Shown piece after piece: positions 26,138 through 35,361 of a stretch of 64,000 bases of DNA (the first letter of the stretch is position 1; every line of letters begins with the position of its first letter). The position numbers and the translations under genes are program-made. Where the stretch lies: contig NZ_CP027657.1 in NCBI RefSeq assembly GCF_003008615.1, positions 558,001-622,000 on the forward strand, given 5' to 3'. Below the pieces are notes generated by a model. The model searched no databases, had not been told where the DNA came from, and saw only the letters and a list, made by a program, of their open reading frames with translations. Source of the DNA: Pseudomonas mendocina (lineage in GTDB: Bacteria > Pseudomonadota > Gammaproteobacteria > Pseudomonadales > Pseudomonadaceae).

Positions 26138-28099
26138 ATGTCCGACGCCCACAACGCCCAGCTCGACTGGGATGAATACGGCCAGCCGCTGTCGCGCAGC
26201 TACGGCGACGTATATTTCTCCCGCGCCAACGGCCTGGAGGAGACCCGTCACGTCTTCCTCGCCCACAACCACATCGTCGAGCGCTGCCAGGCTCTCCCGG
26301 CTGGCGGACGACTGGTGATCGGCGAAACCGGCTTCGGCACCGGGCTCAACTTCCTCTGCGCCTGGCAGGCCTTCGCCGAGCATGCCCCGCGCGATGCCCG
26401 GCTGCATTTCGTCAGCGTGGAGAAATTCCCGCTGACCCAAGCAGACTTGCAGCGCGCCCTGGCCCTATGGCCGGAACTGACGCCCTACGCCGAGCAACTG
26501 CTGGCGCAGTACCGCGCCATCCACCCCGGTTTCCAGCGCCTGCTGCTCGATGGCGGGCGCGTGGTGCTGACGCTGATGATCGGTGATGTGCTCGAGTGCC
26601 TGCCGCAGCTGGACGCGAGGGTCGACGCCTGGTTCCTCGATGGCTTCGCCCCGTCGAAGAACCCGGAGATGTGGACGGACGCCCTGTTCGCCGAACTGGC
26701 GCGGCTGTCGGCCCCCGGCGCCAGCCTGGCCACCTTCACCAGTGCCGGTTTCGTTCGTCGCGGGCTGATCGCGGCGGGTTTCGCCGTGGTGCGGGTGAAG
26801 GGCTTCGGCCACAAGCGCGAGATGCTCGCCGGCCCTTTCCAGGCTGAGCAATCGCAGCACCCGACACCCTGGTTCGCCCGCCCGGTATTGCCACCTGGCG
26901 AACGCCATGCCGTGGTGATCGGCGCCGGCCTGGCAGGCTGCGCCACGGCTGCCAGCCTGGCTGCACGTGGCTGGCGCGTCATCCTGCTGGAGCGCCATGA
27001 CGATGTCGCCCGCGAGGCGTCCGGTAATCCACAGGGCGTGCTCTACCTGAAACTGTCGGCACACGGCACCGCGCTGTCGCGACTGATCGTCGCCGGTTTC
27101 GGCCATACCCGCCGCCTGCTCGAGCGCCTGCAACGCGGCGCCGATTGGGATGCCTGCGGCGTGCTGCAACTGGCCTTCGATACCAAGGAAGCCGAGCGCC
27201 AAGCCAAACTGGCCGCGGTCTTCCCGAATGACCTGCTGCATGCGCTGACCAAGGATGAGGCCGAGGATCTTGCAGGCATCGGCCTGCCAGCCGGTGGCCT
27301 GTTCTACCCGAATGCTGGCTGGGTGCACCCGCCAGCGCTGTGCCGGCAACTGGTGCAGCACCCGCTGATCGAACTGCGCCCCTATCAGGAGGCGCTGAGC
27401 CTGAGTCGGCAAAATGATCGCTGGCGCGTCGAGGGACAGAACGGCGTGCTGGCCGAGGTGCCCGTGCTGGTACTTGCCTGCGCCGCCGAGATTGGCCGCC
27501 TGCTGCCGAAGGCGAATCTGCCGCTCAAGCGCATCCGTGGCCAGATCAGCCGCCTGCCGGCCAGCGAAGCCAGCCGCGCGCTGCGCACCGTAGTCTGCGC
27601 CGAAGGTTACGTCGCGCCACCGCGCGAAGGCGAACACACCCTGGGCGCCAGCTTCGACTTCCATAGCGATGATTTGACGCCCAGCGTCGCCGAGCACGCC
27701 GGCAACCTCGAACTGCTGCGGGAAATTTCCCTCGATCTGGCCGAGCGGCTCGATACGCAATCACTCGACCCAGCCACACTACAAGGCCGCGCGGCGTTTC
27801 GCTGCACCAGCCCGGACTACCTGCCATTGGTAGGCCCGTTGGCCGCGCAGGGGCCCTTCAACGATGCCTATGCCGTGCTGGCCAGAGACGCTCGCCAGGT
27901 GCCGGAAACGCTCTGCCCCTGGCTGCCGGGCCTGTACATCAACAGCGGCCACGGCTCACGCGGTTTGATCACCGCGCCACTGTCGGGCGAGCTGATAGCT
28001 GCCTGGCTGGATGACGAGCCACTGCCGGTGCCGCGCGACGTGGCCGAGGCCAGCCATCCCAATCGCTTTATGCTGCGCAAGCTGATTCGCGGGAGCTGA
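26138..28099 (+). CDS. mnmC: Bifunctional tRNA 5-methylaminomethyl-2-thiouridine biosynthesis protein MnmC
   Basis: The ATG at 26138 (MSDAHNAQLDWDEYGQPLSR) gives 653 residues. The N-terminal methyltransferase (MnmC2, about 1-235) has the SAM site IGETGFGTGLNF and DAWFLDGFAPSKNPEMW. The C-terminal FAD-dependent oxidase (MnmC1, about 255-653) has VVIGAGLAGCATAASLAARGW and late YINSGHGSRGLITAPL. The enzyme finishes mnm5s2U at the tRNA wobble position, converting cmnm5 to nm5 and then methylating it. Stand-alone gene. Confidence 0.97.
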   Translation: MSDAHNAQLDWDEYGQPLSRSYGDVYFSRANGLEETRHVFLAHNHIVERCQALPAGGRLVIGETGFGTGLNFLCAWQAFAEHAPRDARLHFVSVEKFPLTQADLQRALALWPELTPYAEQLLAQYRAIHPGFQRLLLDGGRVVLTLMIGDVLECLPQLDARVDAWFLDGFAPSKNPEMWTDALFAELARLSAPGASLATFTSAGFVRRGLIAAGFAVVRVKGFGHKREMLAGPFQAEQSQHPTPWFARPVLPPGERHAVVIGAGLAGCATAASLAARGWRVILLERHDDVAREASGNPQGVLYLKLSAHGTALSRLIVAGFGHTRRLLERLQRGADWDACGVLQLAFDTKEAERQAKLAAVFPNDLLHALTKDEAEDLAGIGLPAGGLFYPNAGWVHPPALCRQLVQHPLIELRPYQEALSLSRQNDRWRVEGQNGVLAEVPVLVLACAAEIGRLLPKANLPLKRIRGQISRLPASEASRALRTVVCAEGYVAPPREGEHTLGASFDFHSDDLTPSVAEHAGNLELLREISLDLAERLDTQSLDPATLQGRAAFRCTSPDYLPLVGPLAAQGPFNDAYAVLARDARQVPETLCPWLPGLYINSGHGSRGLITAPLSGELIAAWLDDEPLPVPRDVAEASHPNRFMLRKLIRGS

Positions 28100-28103
28100 T
28101 AGA

Positions 28104-28125
28104 CGGTGCGCACGGCGCACCCTAC
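28104..28125. repeat. Dispersed GTAGGGTGCGCC palindromic repeat, copy 3 (short)
   Basis: CGGTGCGCACGGCGCACCCTAC lies 5 bp after the mnmC stop. It contains GGTGCGC/GCGCACC as a tight dyad and the family's CACCCTAC edge. It could terminate mnmC or the convergent EamA gene. Confidence 0.6.
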
Positions 28126-28139
28126 CGGGTAGACCGCGC

Positions 28140-29033
28140 TTAGGCTCTGGCCTCGGTCAGCACTGGCTTCGGCTTGCGAAACACCAGCACGTTGCCCAGC
28201 ATCACCAACCCCAGGCCGAGCAGCGCGGGCGCTGTCCATTGGTAGCCCTCGGCAAATACCGAAATATTCAGCGCCACCACCGGGAAAAGCACCGTACAGT
28301 AGGCGGCGCGCTCCGGCCCCATACGCCCGACCAGGGTCAGGTAGGCGGTGAAGCCGATCACCGAACCGGGAATCGCCAGGTACAGCAGCGAACCGACGTA
28401 GCGCGCGTTCCATTCGAAGGCGAACGACGTACCGCTGACCAGGCAGATGCCCACCAGCATCAGCGCGCCGTAGAGCATGCCCCAGGCGTTGGTGGTCAGC
28501 GGCTTCAGTCCGGCCTTCTGCTGCAGACTGGAGAGCATGTTACCGGCGGAGAAGAACAGCGTGCCGCACAGCGCCAGGCCGATGCCCAGCAGGCTTTCGC
28601 GACTGGCCTCGTGCCCGGCCAGTTCCGGCCAGAACAGCAAGCCAAGGCCGGCAAGCCCCAACGCGCCGCCGAGCAGCACGTTGGCGGCAATACGCTGCTT
28701 GAAGAACAGCCGCGCATTGATCGCGTTCCACAAGGTGGCAGTGGAGAAGATCACCGCGATCAGGCCACTGGGGATCCACTGGCTGGCGGTGTAGAAGCAC
28801 AGGAAGTTGAGGCAGAACAGACACAGCCCCTGCACCAGGCAGATGCCCTGACCACGTCGATCCAGAGGCTGCAGGCGACCGCTGAACCAGAGCATGGCGA
28901 ACAGCACCAGCGAGGCCAGAGCGAAGCGATAGGCGATGGAGGCGGCGACAGCCACCTCGCCCATCTGCAATTTGATGGCGATCCAAGTGGTGCCCCAGAT
29001 CAGTACGGTAAGCAGATAAAGCGACAGGTTCAT
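28140..29033 (-). CDS. EamA/DMT-family transporter
   Basis: The ATG at 29033 (MNLSLYLLTVLIWGTTWIAIK) gives 297 residues with ten predicted membrane helices in two EamA repeats (first about 5-130 with WIPSGLIAVIFST; second about 150-285 with MGPERAAYCTVLFPVVALNIS). It probably exports a small metabolite. It is convergent with mnmC and divergent from the helicase gene (start 29184). Confidence 0.93.
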   Translation of the reverse strand: MNLSLYLLTVLIWGTTWIAIKLQMGEVAVAASIAYRFALASLVLFAMLWFSGRLQPLDRRGQGICLVQGLCLFCLNFLCFYTASQWIPSGLIAVIFSTATLWNAINARLFFKQRIAANVLLGGALGLAGLGLLFWPELAGHEASRESLLGIGLALCGTLFFSAGNMLSSLQQKAGLKPLTTNAWGMLYGALMLVGICLVSGTSFAFEWNARYVGSLLYLAIPGSVIGFTAYLTLVGRMGPERAAYCTVLFPVVALNISVFAEGYQWTAPALLGLGLVMLGNVLVFRKPKPVLTEARA

Positions 29034-29183
29034 CGAGCATCTCCCAAGACTGGAGCACAGTCTGGAAGCGATGTACGCCGGGCGCTTGCACAAAGTTGCG
29101 CATTTATCGCTGCGCCATCACTGCCTGCCATCGCCTCACAGGCTTTATCATGCAGGCCTTTTCACTAAGGCCTTCACCACCGC

Positions 29184-31097
29184 ATGCTTTCCGCTGTCGC
29201 GCGCTACAAACAACTGCTGTCCAGCGCCCTCGCCCGTTACTTCCCCCGCACCACCGCCTACCTGCGCGCCGAGCGCGAAGCCACGCAGCCGCGCAAGCCC
29301 GTACGCAAACAGAGCAAGAAGAAATCCACCGGCAGCAAGAAAGCGATCGCCAGCAAATCGGCCAAGAGCAAGCCTGGCCCCGCCGGCATCTACCCCGCCG
29401 CCCGACTGAAGATCGAAGATGCCCAGGTGCAGGCCATGCGCGAGCGCGTGGCCCAGGCGGTGAGCGCCGGCCTGATCGGCGCACCGTCGGACGAACAGTG
29501 GGCGATGATCCTCTGTCGCGCCCCGCTGGCGCGCATCTTCGCTGGCGCCGGCTCGGGCAAGTCGAGCACCCTGGTACTGCGCGTGGTGTTTCTGCTCTGC
29601 CACCTGGAGGTCGAGCCGAAACGCCTGACGGTGATCTCCTTCACCAACGCCTCCTGCCACGAGCTGCGCGAACGCCTGCAACGCCTGCTCGACTTCTGGC
29701 ACTACCCGCATGATGCGCGCCAATGCGTGCGCACCTTCCACGCCGCCATGGCGACGCTGGCCAAGGAGCGCCTGGGCAACCCGCGCTGGTTCGAGCAACT
29801 GGACGACCCCAGCGACGAACCGGACAACCCGCTCGCCGGCGGACGCCTGCGTCCCGCGCAACAGCGCCTGCTCAAGCAGGCCTACCAGAACGCCTACGCC
29901 GACGATGCGCGCTTTCGCGCCCTGACTCACCGCCTGCTCAAGCTACCGGCGCCCGAGGAGCCGCCACAGGGCAAGGCCAAGGCACCACTGGACGCCTGCA
30001 AGCTGCCCGGTGAATTCGCCGCTCTGCCGCTGTTCGAGTTGCTGCACGGGCAGATCGATTTCGCCGAGAGTCTGGGGACTCGTCTCGAGCGTCTGGACGT
30101 GAAAGCGCTGGACTGCGGCCCCCGCGAGCGTGATTTCATCGAGGCCATGCAGCGCTTTCACCAGCACTTCAGTGCGCTGCTGCACAGCCAGGGGCTGATC
30201 AGTTTCAACGGTGCCTTCGCGCAGCTGAGCGAGCGCCTGAGCAGCGACGGTGGCAAATCCGGCCCCGCCCTGCTCGCCTTGAGTCACTTGCTGATCGACG
30301 AATTCCAGGACATCTCGCCACAGATCGTGCTGTGGCTGCAGGCAGTACACCGTCGCCTGCACGCAGCGGGCGAACGCATCAGCCTGATGGCCATCGGTGA
30401 TGACTGGCAATCGATCTACGGCTGGCGTGGCAGCTCGCCGGAGCTGTTCATCGACTTCGACCGTCACTTCCCCAGCCGGGGGCGCGGCAAGAGCACCACC
30501 CTGCTGCTGAGCACCAATTACCGCAGCATCGAGCCGGTGATCCGTGACGGCGAGAAGGTGCTGGCCGAGGTGCACAACAAGCAGGCCAAGACCTGCGTCG
30601 CGGCCAAGGCGATGCAGCCGGGCGACCATGGTGTCAGGCTGATCCAGCGCTTCGACCTGGCCAGCGGCCTGCCGACGCTGCTCAAGGAAATCAGCGCGCA
30701 GTGCCAGCACGTCAGCCAGCGTCCCAACGCGGATCGTACCGCCGTGCTGCTGCTCAGCCGACGCAACGAGCCGTTGCAGCAGGTGCGCGCACAGCTGGAT
30801 AAGGCGCTGCCGGTCAGAACCATGACCATCCACCGCGCCAAGGGCCTGCAGGCCGAAGTGGCAATCATCCTCGACGACTGCCTGCCCGTGGACAAACACC
30901 CGCTGCGCAACGCGCTCTACGCCCAATGCGGCTTCTTCGCCGGTAGCTACGACCAGGCCATGCAGGACGAAGCCAGACGCCTGGCCTACGTGGCCATTAC
31001 CCGCGGTGTGAGCCGGGTACTGTGGTACACGCGCAAGGCCCAGGGCGCCACGCAGTGCTTGGCAGCGAGCCGGCCAATCGCGCAAGCTTCAGGCTGA
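29184..31097 (+). CDS. UvrD/Rep-like superfamily 1 helicase with basic N-terminal extension
   Basis: The 637-residue protein has SF1A motifs in order: Walker A GAGSGKSS (121-128), Ia SFTNASCHELRERL, Walker B LLIDEFQDIS, motif III GDDWQSIYGWRGS, motif IV LSTNYRS, motif V TIHRAKGLQAEV and motif VI AYVAITRGVSRV. It is about 100 residues shorter than UvrD or Rep, so the 2B or C-terminal regions are reduced. An N-terminal tail of about 65 residues is very Lys-rich (KQSKKKSTGSKK), probably for nucleic-acid binding. The first 30 residues lack helicase similarity. The role is likely DNA repair or recombination. Confidence 0.9.
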   Translation: MLSAVARYKQLLSSALARYFPRTTAYLRAEREATQPRKPVRKQSKKKSTGSKKAIASKSAKSKPGPAGIYPAARLKIEDAQVQAMRERVAQAVSAGLIGAPSDEQWAMILCRAPLARIFAGAGSGKSSTLVLRVVFLLCHLEVEPKRLTVISFTNASCHELRERLQRLLDFWHYPHDARQCVRTFHAAMATLAKERLGNPRWFEQLDDPSDEPDNPLAGGRLRPAQQRLLKQAYQNAYADDARFRALTHRLLKLPAPEEPPQGKAKAPLDACKLPGEFAALPLFELLHGQIDFAESLGTRLERLDVKALDCGPRERDFIEAMQRFHQHFSALLHSQGLISFNGAFAQLSERLSSDGGKSGPALLALSHLLIDEFQDISPQIVLWLQAVHRRLHAAGERISLMAIGDDWQSIYGWRGSSPELFIDFDRHFPSRGRGKSTTLLLSTNYRSIEPVIRDGEKVLAEVHNKQAKTCVAAKAMQPGDHGVRLIQRFDLASGLPTLLKEISAQCQHVSQRPNADRTAVLLLSRRNEPLQQVRAQLDKALPVRTMTIHRAKGLQAEVAIILDDCLPVDKHPLRNALYAQCGFFAGSYDQAMQDEARRLAYVAITRGVSRVLWYTRKAQGATQCLAASRPIAQASG

Positions 31098-31117
31098 TCG
31101 GCACTTCAGGCGTTCCC

Positions 31118-32017
31118 ATGGACAAACTGCTGGCTCTGCGCACCTTCGTCGCCACCGTCCGCTGCGGAGGTTTTTCCGCTGCAGCGCGGCAACTGGGCCT
31201 GGCCACCTCATCGGTAACCCGCGCGGTCAACGCCCTGGAGCAAGAGCTGGGCTGCGTGCTGCTCAACCGCAATACGCGGCAGATCAGCGTCAGCGAGGCT
31301 GGACGTGAGTATTTCGAACGCGCCCTGGCCATCCTCGACGCTCTCGACGAAGCCGATGCTGCCGTGGCCGACAATGGCGAAGAGGTGCGTGGCAGGCTCG
31401 CAGTGAGCGTGCCGGTGGAGTTCGCCCGGCGCATCATCGCTCCGCGCCTGGGCGAACTGCTGGAGCGACACCCGCACCTGGAGCTGACGCTGCGCGTGAC
31501 CGATGAGGTGGTCGACCTGCTTAGCGAACGGGTCGACCTGGCGCTACGCCTGGGCTCGTCCATCGTCAGCGACGACGTGGTCAGCCAGCGCGTTGGTAGT
31601 TTCAGGCGTTGGCTGGTGGCAAGCCCGCAGTACCTGGGGCGCACCTCCACCATCGCCCATCCGGATGCCCTCCAGGCGCACGCCTGCCTGCAATACGACT
31701 ATGGCAGCCCGGCGAACTATTGGCGTTTCGAGCAGCAGGGCACGACGCTGCAGGTGCCGATCAGCGGGCGCCTGCGCAGCAACAACGCCGATATCCTGCG
31801 TCAGGCGGCGCTGGATGGTCAGGGCATCGCGCTACTGTCGGACTGGCTGGTACGCGACGATGTGGATAGTGGCAAGCTGCAGCGCCTGCTGCCCGACTAT
31901 GAAGTTGCCCCCGGCCCTCACGAAGGCACCATCCACCTGCTGTACCTGCCGAACCACCGGGGTTCGAAGCGCATCGCCGCGTTCAGCGAGTTTCTCCAGG
32001 GATTGCTGCGGGACTAA
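31118..32017 (+). CDS. LysR-family transcriptional regulator
   Basis: The ATG at 31118 (MDKLLALRTFVATVRCGGFSA) opens a 299-residue LysR protein. The HTH is at about 3-60 (LGLATSSVTRAVNALEQELGCVLLNRNTR in part) and the effector domain begins at GRLAVSVPVEFARRIIAP. It starts 20 bp after the helicase stop and precedes an MFS exporter gene by about 107 bp in the same direction. It is the plausible regulator of the exporter. Confidence 0.93.
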   Translation: MDKLLALRTFVATVRCGGFSAAARQLGLATSSVTRAVNALEQELGCVLLNRNTRQISVSEAGREYFERALAILDALDEADAAVADNGEEVRGRLAVSVPVEFARRIIAPRLGELLERHPHLELTLRVTDEVVDLLSERVDLALRLGSSIVSDDVVSQRVGSFRRWLVASPQYLGRTSTIAHPDALQAHACLQYDYGSPANYWRFEQQGTTLQVPISGRLRSNNADILRQAALDGQGIALLSDWLVRDDVDSGKLQRLLPDYEVAPGPHEGTIHLLYLPNHRGSKRIAAFSEFLQGLLRD

Positions 32018-32124
32018 GCGCCTTTGCACGGCGCGCAACGCAGCGTTGCCGGTTCGACGGATTCTCCGCTTGGCGTTACCTGCCTAACCTTGCGCCTGTC
32101 GCTTCCTCTCATCGAGATCCCATC

Positions 32125-33312
32125 ATGACTAGCCAGACCTCCTCACTCACGAGCGAGTCGCCAGCCCTGCCGCAGGCATTGGTGCTGCTGTTCGCCCTGT
32201 GCTGCGGCGCCATCGTCGCCAACCTCTACTACGCCCAGCCGATCATCGAGCTGATCGCCCCGGATGTCGGCCTCAGCGCCGAGCGCGCCAGCCTGATCGT
32301 TTCGCTGACGCAGATCGGCTATGCCCTCGGGCTGCTGTTTCTGGTACCGCTTGCCGACCTGCTGGAAAGCCGTCGGCTGATGCTGATCACCACCGCGGCC
32401 GCCCTGCTCTGCCTGCTGGCGGCCGCCTTCGCGAATCAGCCGGATCTGTTTCTCGGTCTGGCACTACTGATCGGCCTCAGCTCGGTCTCGGTGCAGATGC
32501 TGATTCCTCTGGCGGCCAACCTGGCACCGGAAGCCAGCCGGGGCCGCGTCGTGGGCAACATCATGAGCGGCCTGTTGCTGGGCATCCTGCTGGCGCGGCC
32601 GCTGGCCAGTCTGGTGGCTGGCGAGCTCGGTTGGCGCGCGGTGTACCTGATGGCTGCCGGCCTGATGCTGCTGATTACACTGGTGATCGCCACCACCATC
32701 CCGCGCCACGCCCCCAGCCACCGCGCCAGTTACGGGCAACTGCTGGCTTCGCTCATCCACCTGCTGCGCCGCTACCCAACACTGCGCCGCCGTGCGCTTT
32801 ATCAGGGACTGATGTTCGCCAGCTTCAGCCTGTTCTGGACTGTGGCGCCGCTGGAACTGTCGCGTCACCTGGGATTGAGCCAACAGGACATCGCCCTGTT
32901 CGCCCTCGCCGGCGCCATCGGCGCAGTGGCGGCGCCCATCGCCGGGCGCCTGGCCGATGCCGGCCACACCTGGCGCGCCAGCCTGGTGGCGCTGATCCTG
33001 GCGCCACTGGCCTTCGCCCCCAACCTGTTGAACACCGGGCTGGGCTGGGTCGGGCTGATCGTCACCGCCATCGTCCTGGATTTCGCGGTGCAGATGAGCA
33101 TGGTGCTGGGTCAACGCAGCATCTACGCCCTAGAGCCGCAGAGCCGAGCCCGCCTCAATGCGCTGTACATGACCAGCATCTTCGTCGGTGGCGCCATCGG
33201 CTCGGCGCTGGCCAGCCCGGTCTACGAGCGCTTCGGTTGGTCAGGCACGGCCCTGCTGGCCGCCGGATTGCCCCTGCTGGCTCTTTGCGCCTTCCTGCGC
33301 GGCGACAGGTGA
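32125..33312 (+). CDS. MFS transporter, drug-efflux-like
   Basis: The 395-residue product has 12 predicted membrane helices. The first contains CCGAIVANLYYAQPI, and the loop after helix 2 has LADLLESRRLM as the motif-A region. The second half starts near RRRALYQGLMFASFSLFWTV. It belongs to the group of YfcJ/Bcr-like exporters often preceded by a LysR gene, as here. Substrate unknown. Confidence 0.9.
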   Translation: MTSQTSSLTSESPALPQALVLLFALCCGAIVANLYYAQPIIELIAPDVGLSAERASLIVSLTQIGYALGLLFLVPLADLLESRRLMLITTAAALLCLLAAAFANQPDLFLGLALLIGLSSVSVQMLIPLAANLAPEASRGRVVGNIMSGLLLGILLARPLASLVAGELGWRAVYLMAAGLMLLITLVIATTIPRHAPSHRASYGQLLASLIHLLRRYPTLRRRALYQGLMFASFSLFWTVAPLELSRHLGLSQQDIALFALAGAIGAVAAPIAGRLADAGHTWRASLVALILAPLAFAPNLLNTGLGWVGLIVTAIVLDFAVQMSMVLGQRSIYALEPQSRARLNALYMTSIFVGGAIGSALASPVYERFGWSGTALLAAGLPLLALCAFLRGDR

Positions 33313-33395
33313 TCGCACCTGCCGGCTGTGGTTCACTTCGCCACACGGAAACCGGCCGCACATTGCTGGTTCGACCAGGGGAAGGAGGCACTGCG

Positions 33396-33791
33396 ATGGC
33401 AACCATGAAGATTCACGAAGGCGGCTGCCTGTGCGGCCACATCCGCTTCGCCGCCAAAGGTCAGGTGCTCCGGCCACATACCTGCTCATGCCGAACATGC
33501 CAGCGTCACTCCGGAGCCTTGACCCAGGCCTGGGTGGAGTTCGCCATCGACCAAGTCGAGTGGACAGGCCCGGGCGGAGCACCGGCCACCTGGCGCTCAT
33601 CGGAGTGGTCGAGCCGGGCGTTCTGCCCGGTATGCGGCAGCACCATCGGCGCCATCGACGACGAGCCGACACTAGCCATCGCCGTGGGTGTGTTCGACAC
33701 TCCCAAGCGCAAGACACTGATGCCGCAGTACCACTCCCATGTTTCCAGCCGCCCCCACTGGTGGCGCCTGCAAGAGCCGAATCAGGGCTGA
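33396..33791 (+). CDS. GFA-family (glutathione-dependent formaldehyde-activating enzyme-like) protein
   Basis: The ATG at 33396, after a strong GGAAGGAGG (33380-33388), gives 131 residues with the GFA zinc-binding cysteine pattern: CLCG near the N-terminus, CSCRTC...S and FCPVCGS in the middle. It binds zinc and acts as a carbon-sulfur lyase-like fold. True substrate unknown; most family members are not formaldehyde enzymes. A hairpin terminator (33851-33870) shared with the opposite small RNA follows. Confidence 0.9.
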   Translation: MATMKIHEGGCLCGHIRFAAKGQVLRPHTCSCRTCQRHSGALTQAWVEFAIDQVEWTGPGGAPATWRSSEWSSRAFCPVCGSTIGAIDDEPTLAIAVGVFDTPKRKTLMPQYHSHVSSRPHWWRLQEPNQG

Positions 33792-33845
33792 TACCCGCCC
33801 CAGCTGTGCCGCCGAAGGAAAGGGGTAGCAGGGAAAATGCAGGCA

Positions 33846-33951
33846 ACAAAAAACCCGCCGAAGCGGGTTTCTTCCCAACCATCCGACATCCTGTCGGTGG
33901 CCAATCCTGGCCTGGTCATCGTCCTTGATCCTCAGCGATCCGTCGCTGCAG
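33846..33951 (-). ncRNA. Candidate RsmX/Y/Z-type regulatory RNA, copy A
   Basis: The minus-strand transcript (about 106 nt, start inferred 7 nt after a TATACA at 33958-33963) folds into three perfect GGA hairpins. These are CAGCGA-CGGA-TCGCTG (33933-33948), GGCCA-GGAT-TGGCC (33899-33912) and CCGACA-GGA-TGTCGG (33883-33897). Unpaired GGA triplets (AGGATC, AAGGACG) lie between them, and the RNA ends in a Rho-independent terminator. Multiple GGA motifs in loops plus a terminator define RsmX/Y/Z RNAs, which sequester RsmA/CsrA. It is nearly identical to copy B (35362-35467), with no indel between them, and lies outside any gene. Which rsm paralog it is cannot be decided. Confidence 0.82.
33851..33870. 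terminator. Rho-independent terminator AAACCCGC-CGAA-GCGGGTTT
   Basis: A perfect 8-bp stem with the stable CGAA/TTCG loop. On the minus strand it is followed by a TTTTTTGTTG tract and ends small RNA A. On the plus strand it may end the GFA gene transcript (tract TTTCTTCCC, weaker). Confidence 0.85.
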
Positions 33952-34012
33952 GGGATGTGTATAGATTAATGATCGGGCCTAGGCAGACATAGCAGCGGTT
34001 GGCGCCAGTACG

Positions 34013-34030
34013 TGTAGGAGATTTGCTATA
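34013..34030. promoter_or_regulatory. Putative GacA-type upstream site for small RNA A
   Basis: TGTAGG-N6-GCTATA (plus strand) is an 18-bp imperfect dyad matching the spacing of the GacA box (TGTAAG-N6-CTTACA), with five of six matches in one half and three in the other. It lies about 60-70 nt upstream of the inferred start of RNA A, the expected distance. The same element with the same half-sites (TGTA...GCTATA) precedes RNA B. Confidence 0.5.
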
Positions 34031-34088
34031 GCGTTACCGATTGACGATCCTGCCGAGCCCCTTATGCTCAGGGAAACAAGGAGTCGTC

Positions 34089-35276
34089 ATGCATTCAGCC
34101 CCGGAAGCTCTCCGTTCGCTCCCTGAAAATCGCTATGCCGAACAGTTGCACCGCGGTTTTCGTTTCTTGCGCTTCAGCCAGCAGCTGGAACCGGAATATC
34201 GCCAATACATCAGCCAGGTGCAGGCGCGCTACCAGAAAGTCGCCGTACTCCTGGGGCTCGGCATATGGATGGTCTTCACCTTTGTCGACGTACTGCGCCT
34301 AGATCTGTGGCAACGCTTCCCTGACTACCCGGCAGCGCTCTGGAGCCTGCTGCTGGTGCGCGGCGCGATCATCCTCATGCTCGGCCTCCTCGCCCTGCAG
34401 CTGCTCAACGGCAGCCGGGGGCACTACGGCCCGAACGTGGTAACCGTCACCCTGCTGAGCCTGGTGCTGGGCACCACGCTAACGGTCGTTCTCTACCAGA
34501 ATCTAGACGTCCACATCTCCAACAGCGTGCTGCTGCTGATGGCCATCACCCTGTTCTTTCCCCTCGGCCTGTCGTTTCGCGGCAATCTGCTGCTGGCAGC
34601 GGCCAGCCTGCCCCTGGTCGTGATACCAGGTCTGTGGTTATTAACGGAGACGCAACAGGTCGATCACCTGCGCCTGTGCTTCATCTTCAGCCTGGCACTG
34701 CTGATCTGTGCAATGGGCGCCTATGTCAGGGATCACACCCAGCGCGAGCAATTTCTGTTGCTGCAACTGCTGGACTGGCAAGCCAATCACGATCCGCTCA
34801 CGGCCTTGCACAACCGCCGCAGCTTTACTCAGCACCTGGATCTCGCCCTGCTCCAGGGGCGACGGGAGTCAGCCAAGGTCGCGCTGTTGATGCTCGACAT
34901 CGATCATTTCAAGCGCTTCAACGATCACTACGGACATCAAGCCGGCGACGATGCGCTACGCCAGGTCGGCCGACTACTGCAGCATTTCGCTCGTCGCCCC
35001 ATGGACATGGCAGTACGCCTGGGCGGAGAAGAGTTCGCCCTACTGCTGTACGGCTGCGACGCTGAGCAGGTGCGAGCGCTCGGAGAAGCGCTGCACAGCG
35101 AATTGGCCTCCCTGAACATTGCCCACGCCGCCTCACCGACGGCCAACCAGCTCACCGTGAGCATTGGCGCGCACCTGGCCATGGATGGCGAAAGCAGTGA
35201 GGAGCTGTATCGCCGAGTCGACGGCCTGCTCTATCAGGCCAAACAGTCCGGTCGAAATCGCCTGACACTGGGCTGA
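34089..35276 (+). CDS. Membrane-bound diguanylate cyclase (GGDEF domain)
   Basis: The ATG at 34089 follows AAGGAG (34078-34083). The 395-residue protein has a short cytoplasmic N-terminus, six predicted membrane helices (about 52-70, 84-106, 117-136, 143-160, 166-186, 194-212) and a C-terminal GGDEF domain from about 230. The active-site loop is GGEEF (312-316), a functional variant, and an allosteric I-site RPMD (303-306) sits exactly five residues before it. It should make cyclic di-GMP under feedback control. The gene lies precisely between two small RNA genes encoded on the opposite strand; RNA B converges on its 3' end. Confidence 0.93.
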   Translation: MHSAPEALRSLPENRYAEQLHRGFRFLRFSQQLEPEYRQYISQVQARYQKVAVLLGLGIWMVFTFVDVLRLDLWQRFPDYPAALWSLLLVRGAIILMLGLLALQLLNGSRGHYGPNVVTVTLLSLVLGTTLTVVLYQNLDVHISNSVLLLMAITLFFPLGLSFRGNLLLAAASLPLVVIPGLWLLTETQQVDHLRLCFIFSLALLICAMGAYVRDHTQREQFLLLQLLDWQANHDPLTALHNRRSFTQHLDLALLQGRRESAKVALLMLDIDHFKRFNDHYGHQAGDDALRQVGRLLQHFARRPMDMAVRLGGEEFALLLYGCDAEQVRALGEALHSELASLNIAHAASPTANQLTVSIGAHLAMDGESSEELYRRVDGLLYQAKQSGRNRLTLG

Positions 35277-35361
35277 GCTTTTGCCGGCCAGACAAGAGCA
35301 TCGGGAACATCCTTTGGCATCGCCTGCACGCCCGAACGCTTGCCGTGAAAAATTGCAGGCA

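Noticed and set aside
26465..27760. Long frame opposite mnmC
   Set aside because: Antisense shadow of a complete, well-recognised gene.
34089..35276. The diguanylate cyclase gene as a cargo of a composite transposon formed by the two flanking repeats
   Set aside because: The flanking repeats are direct small RNA genes with terminators, not IS ends, and no transposase is present.
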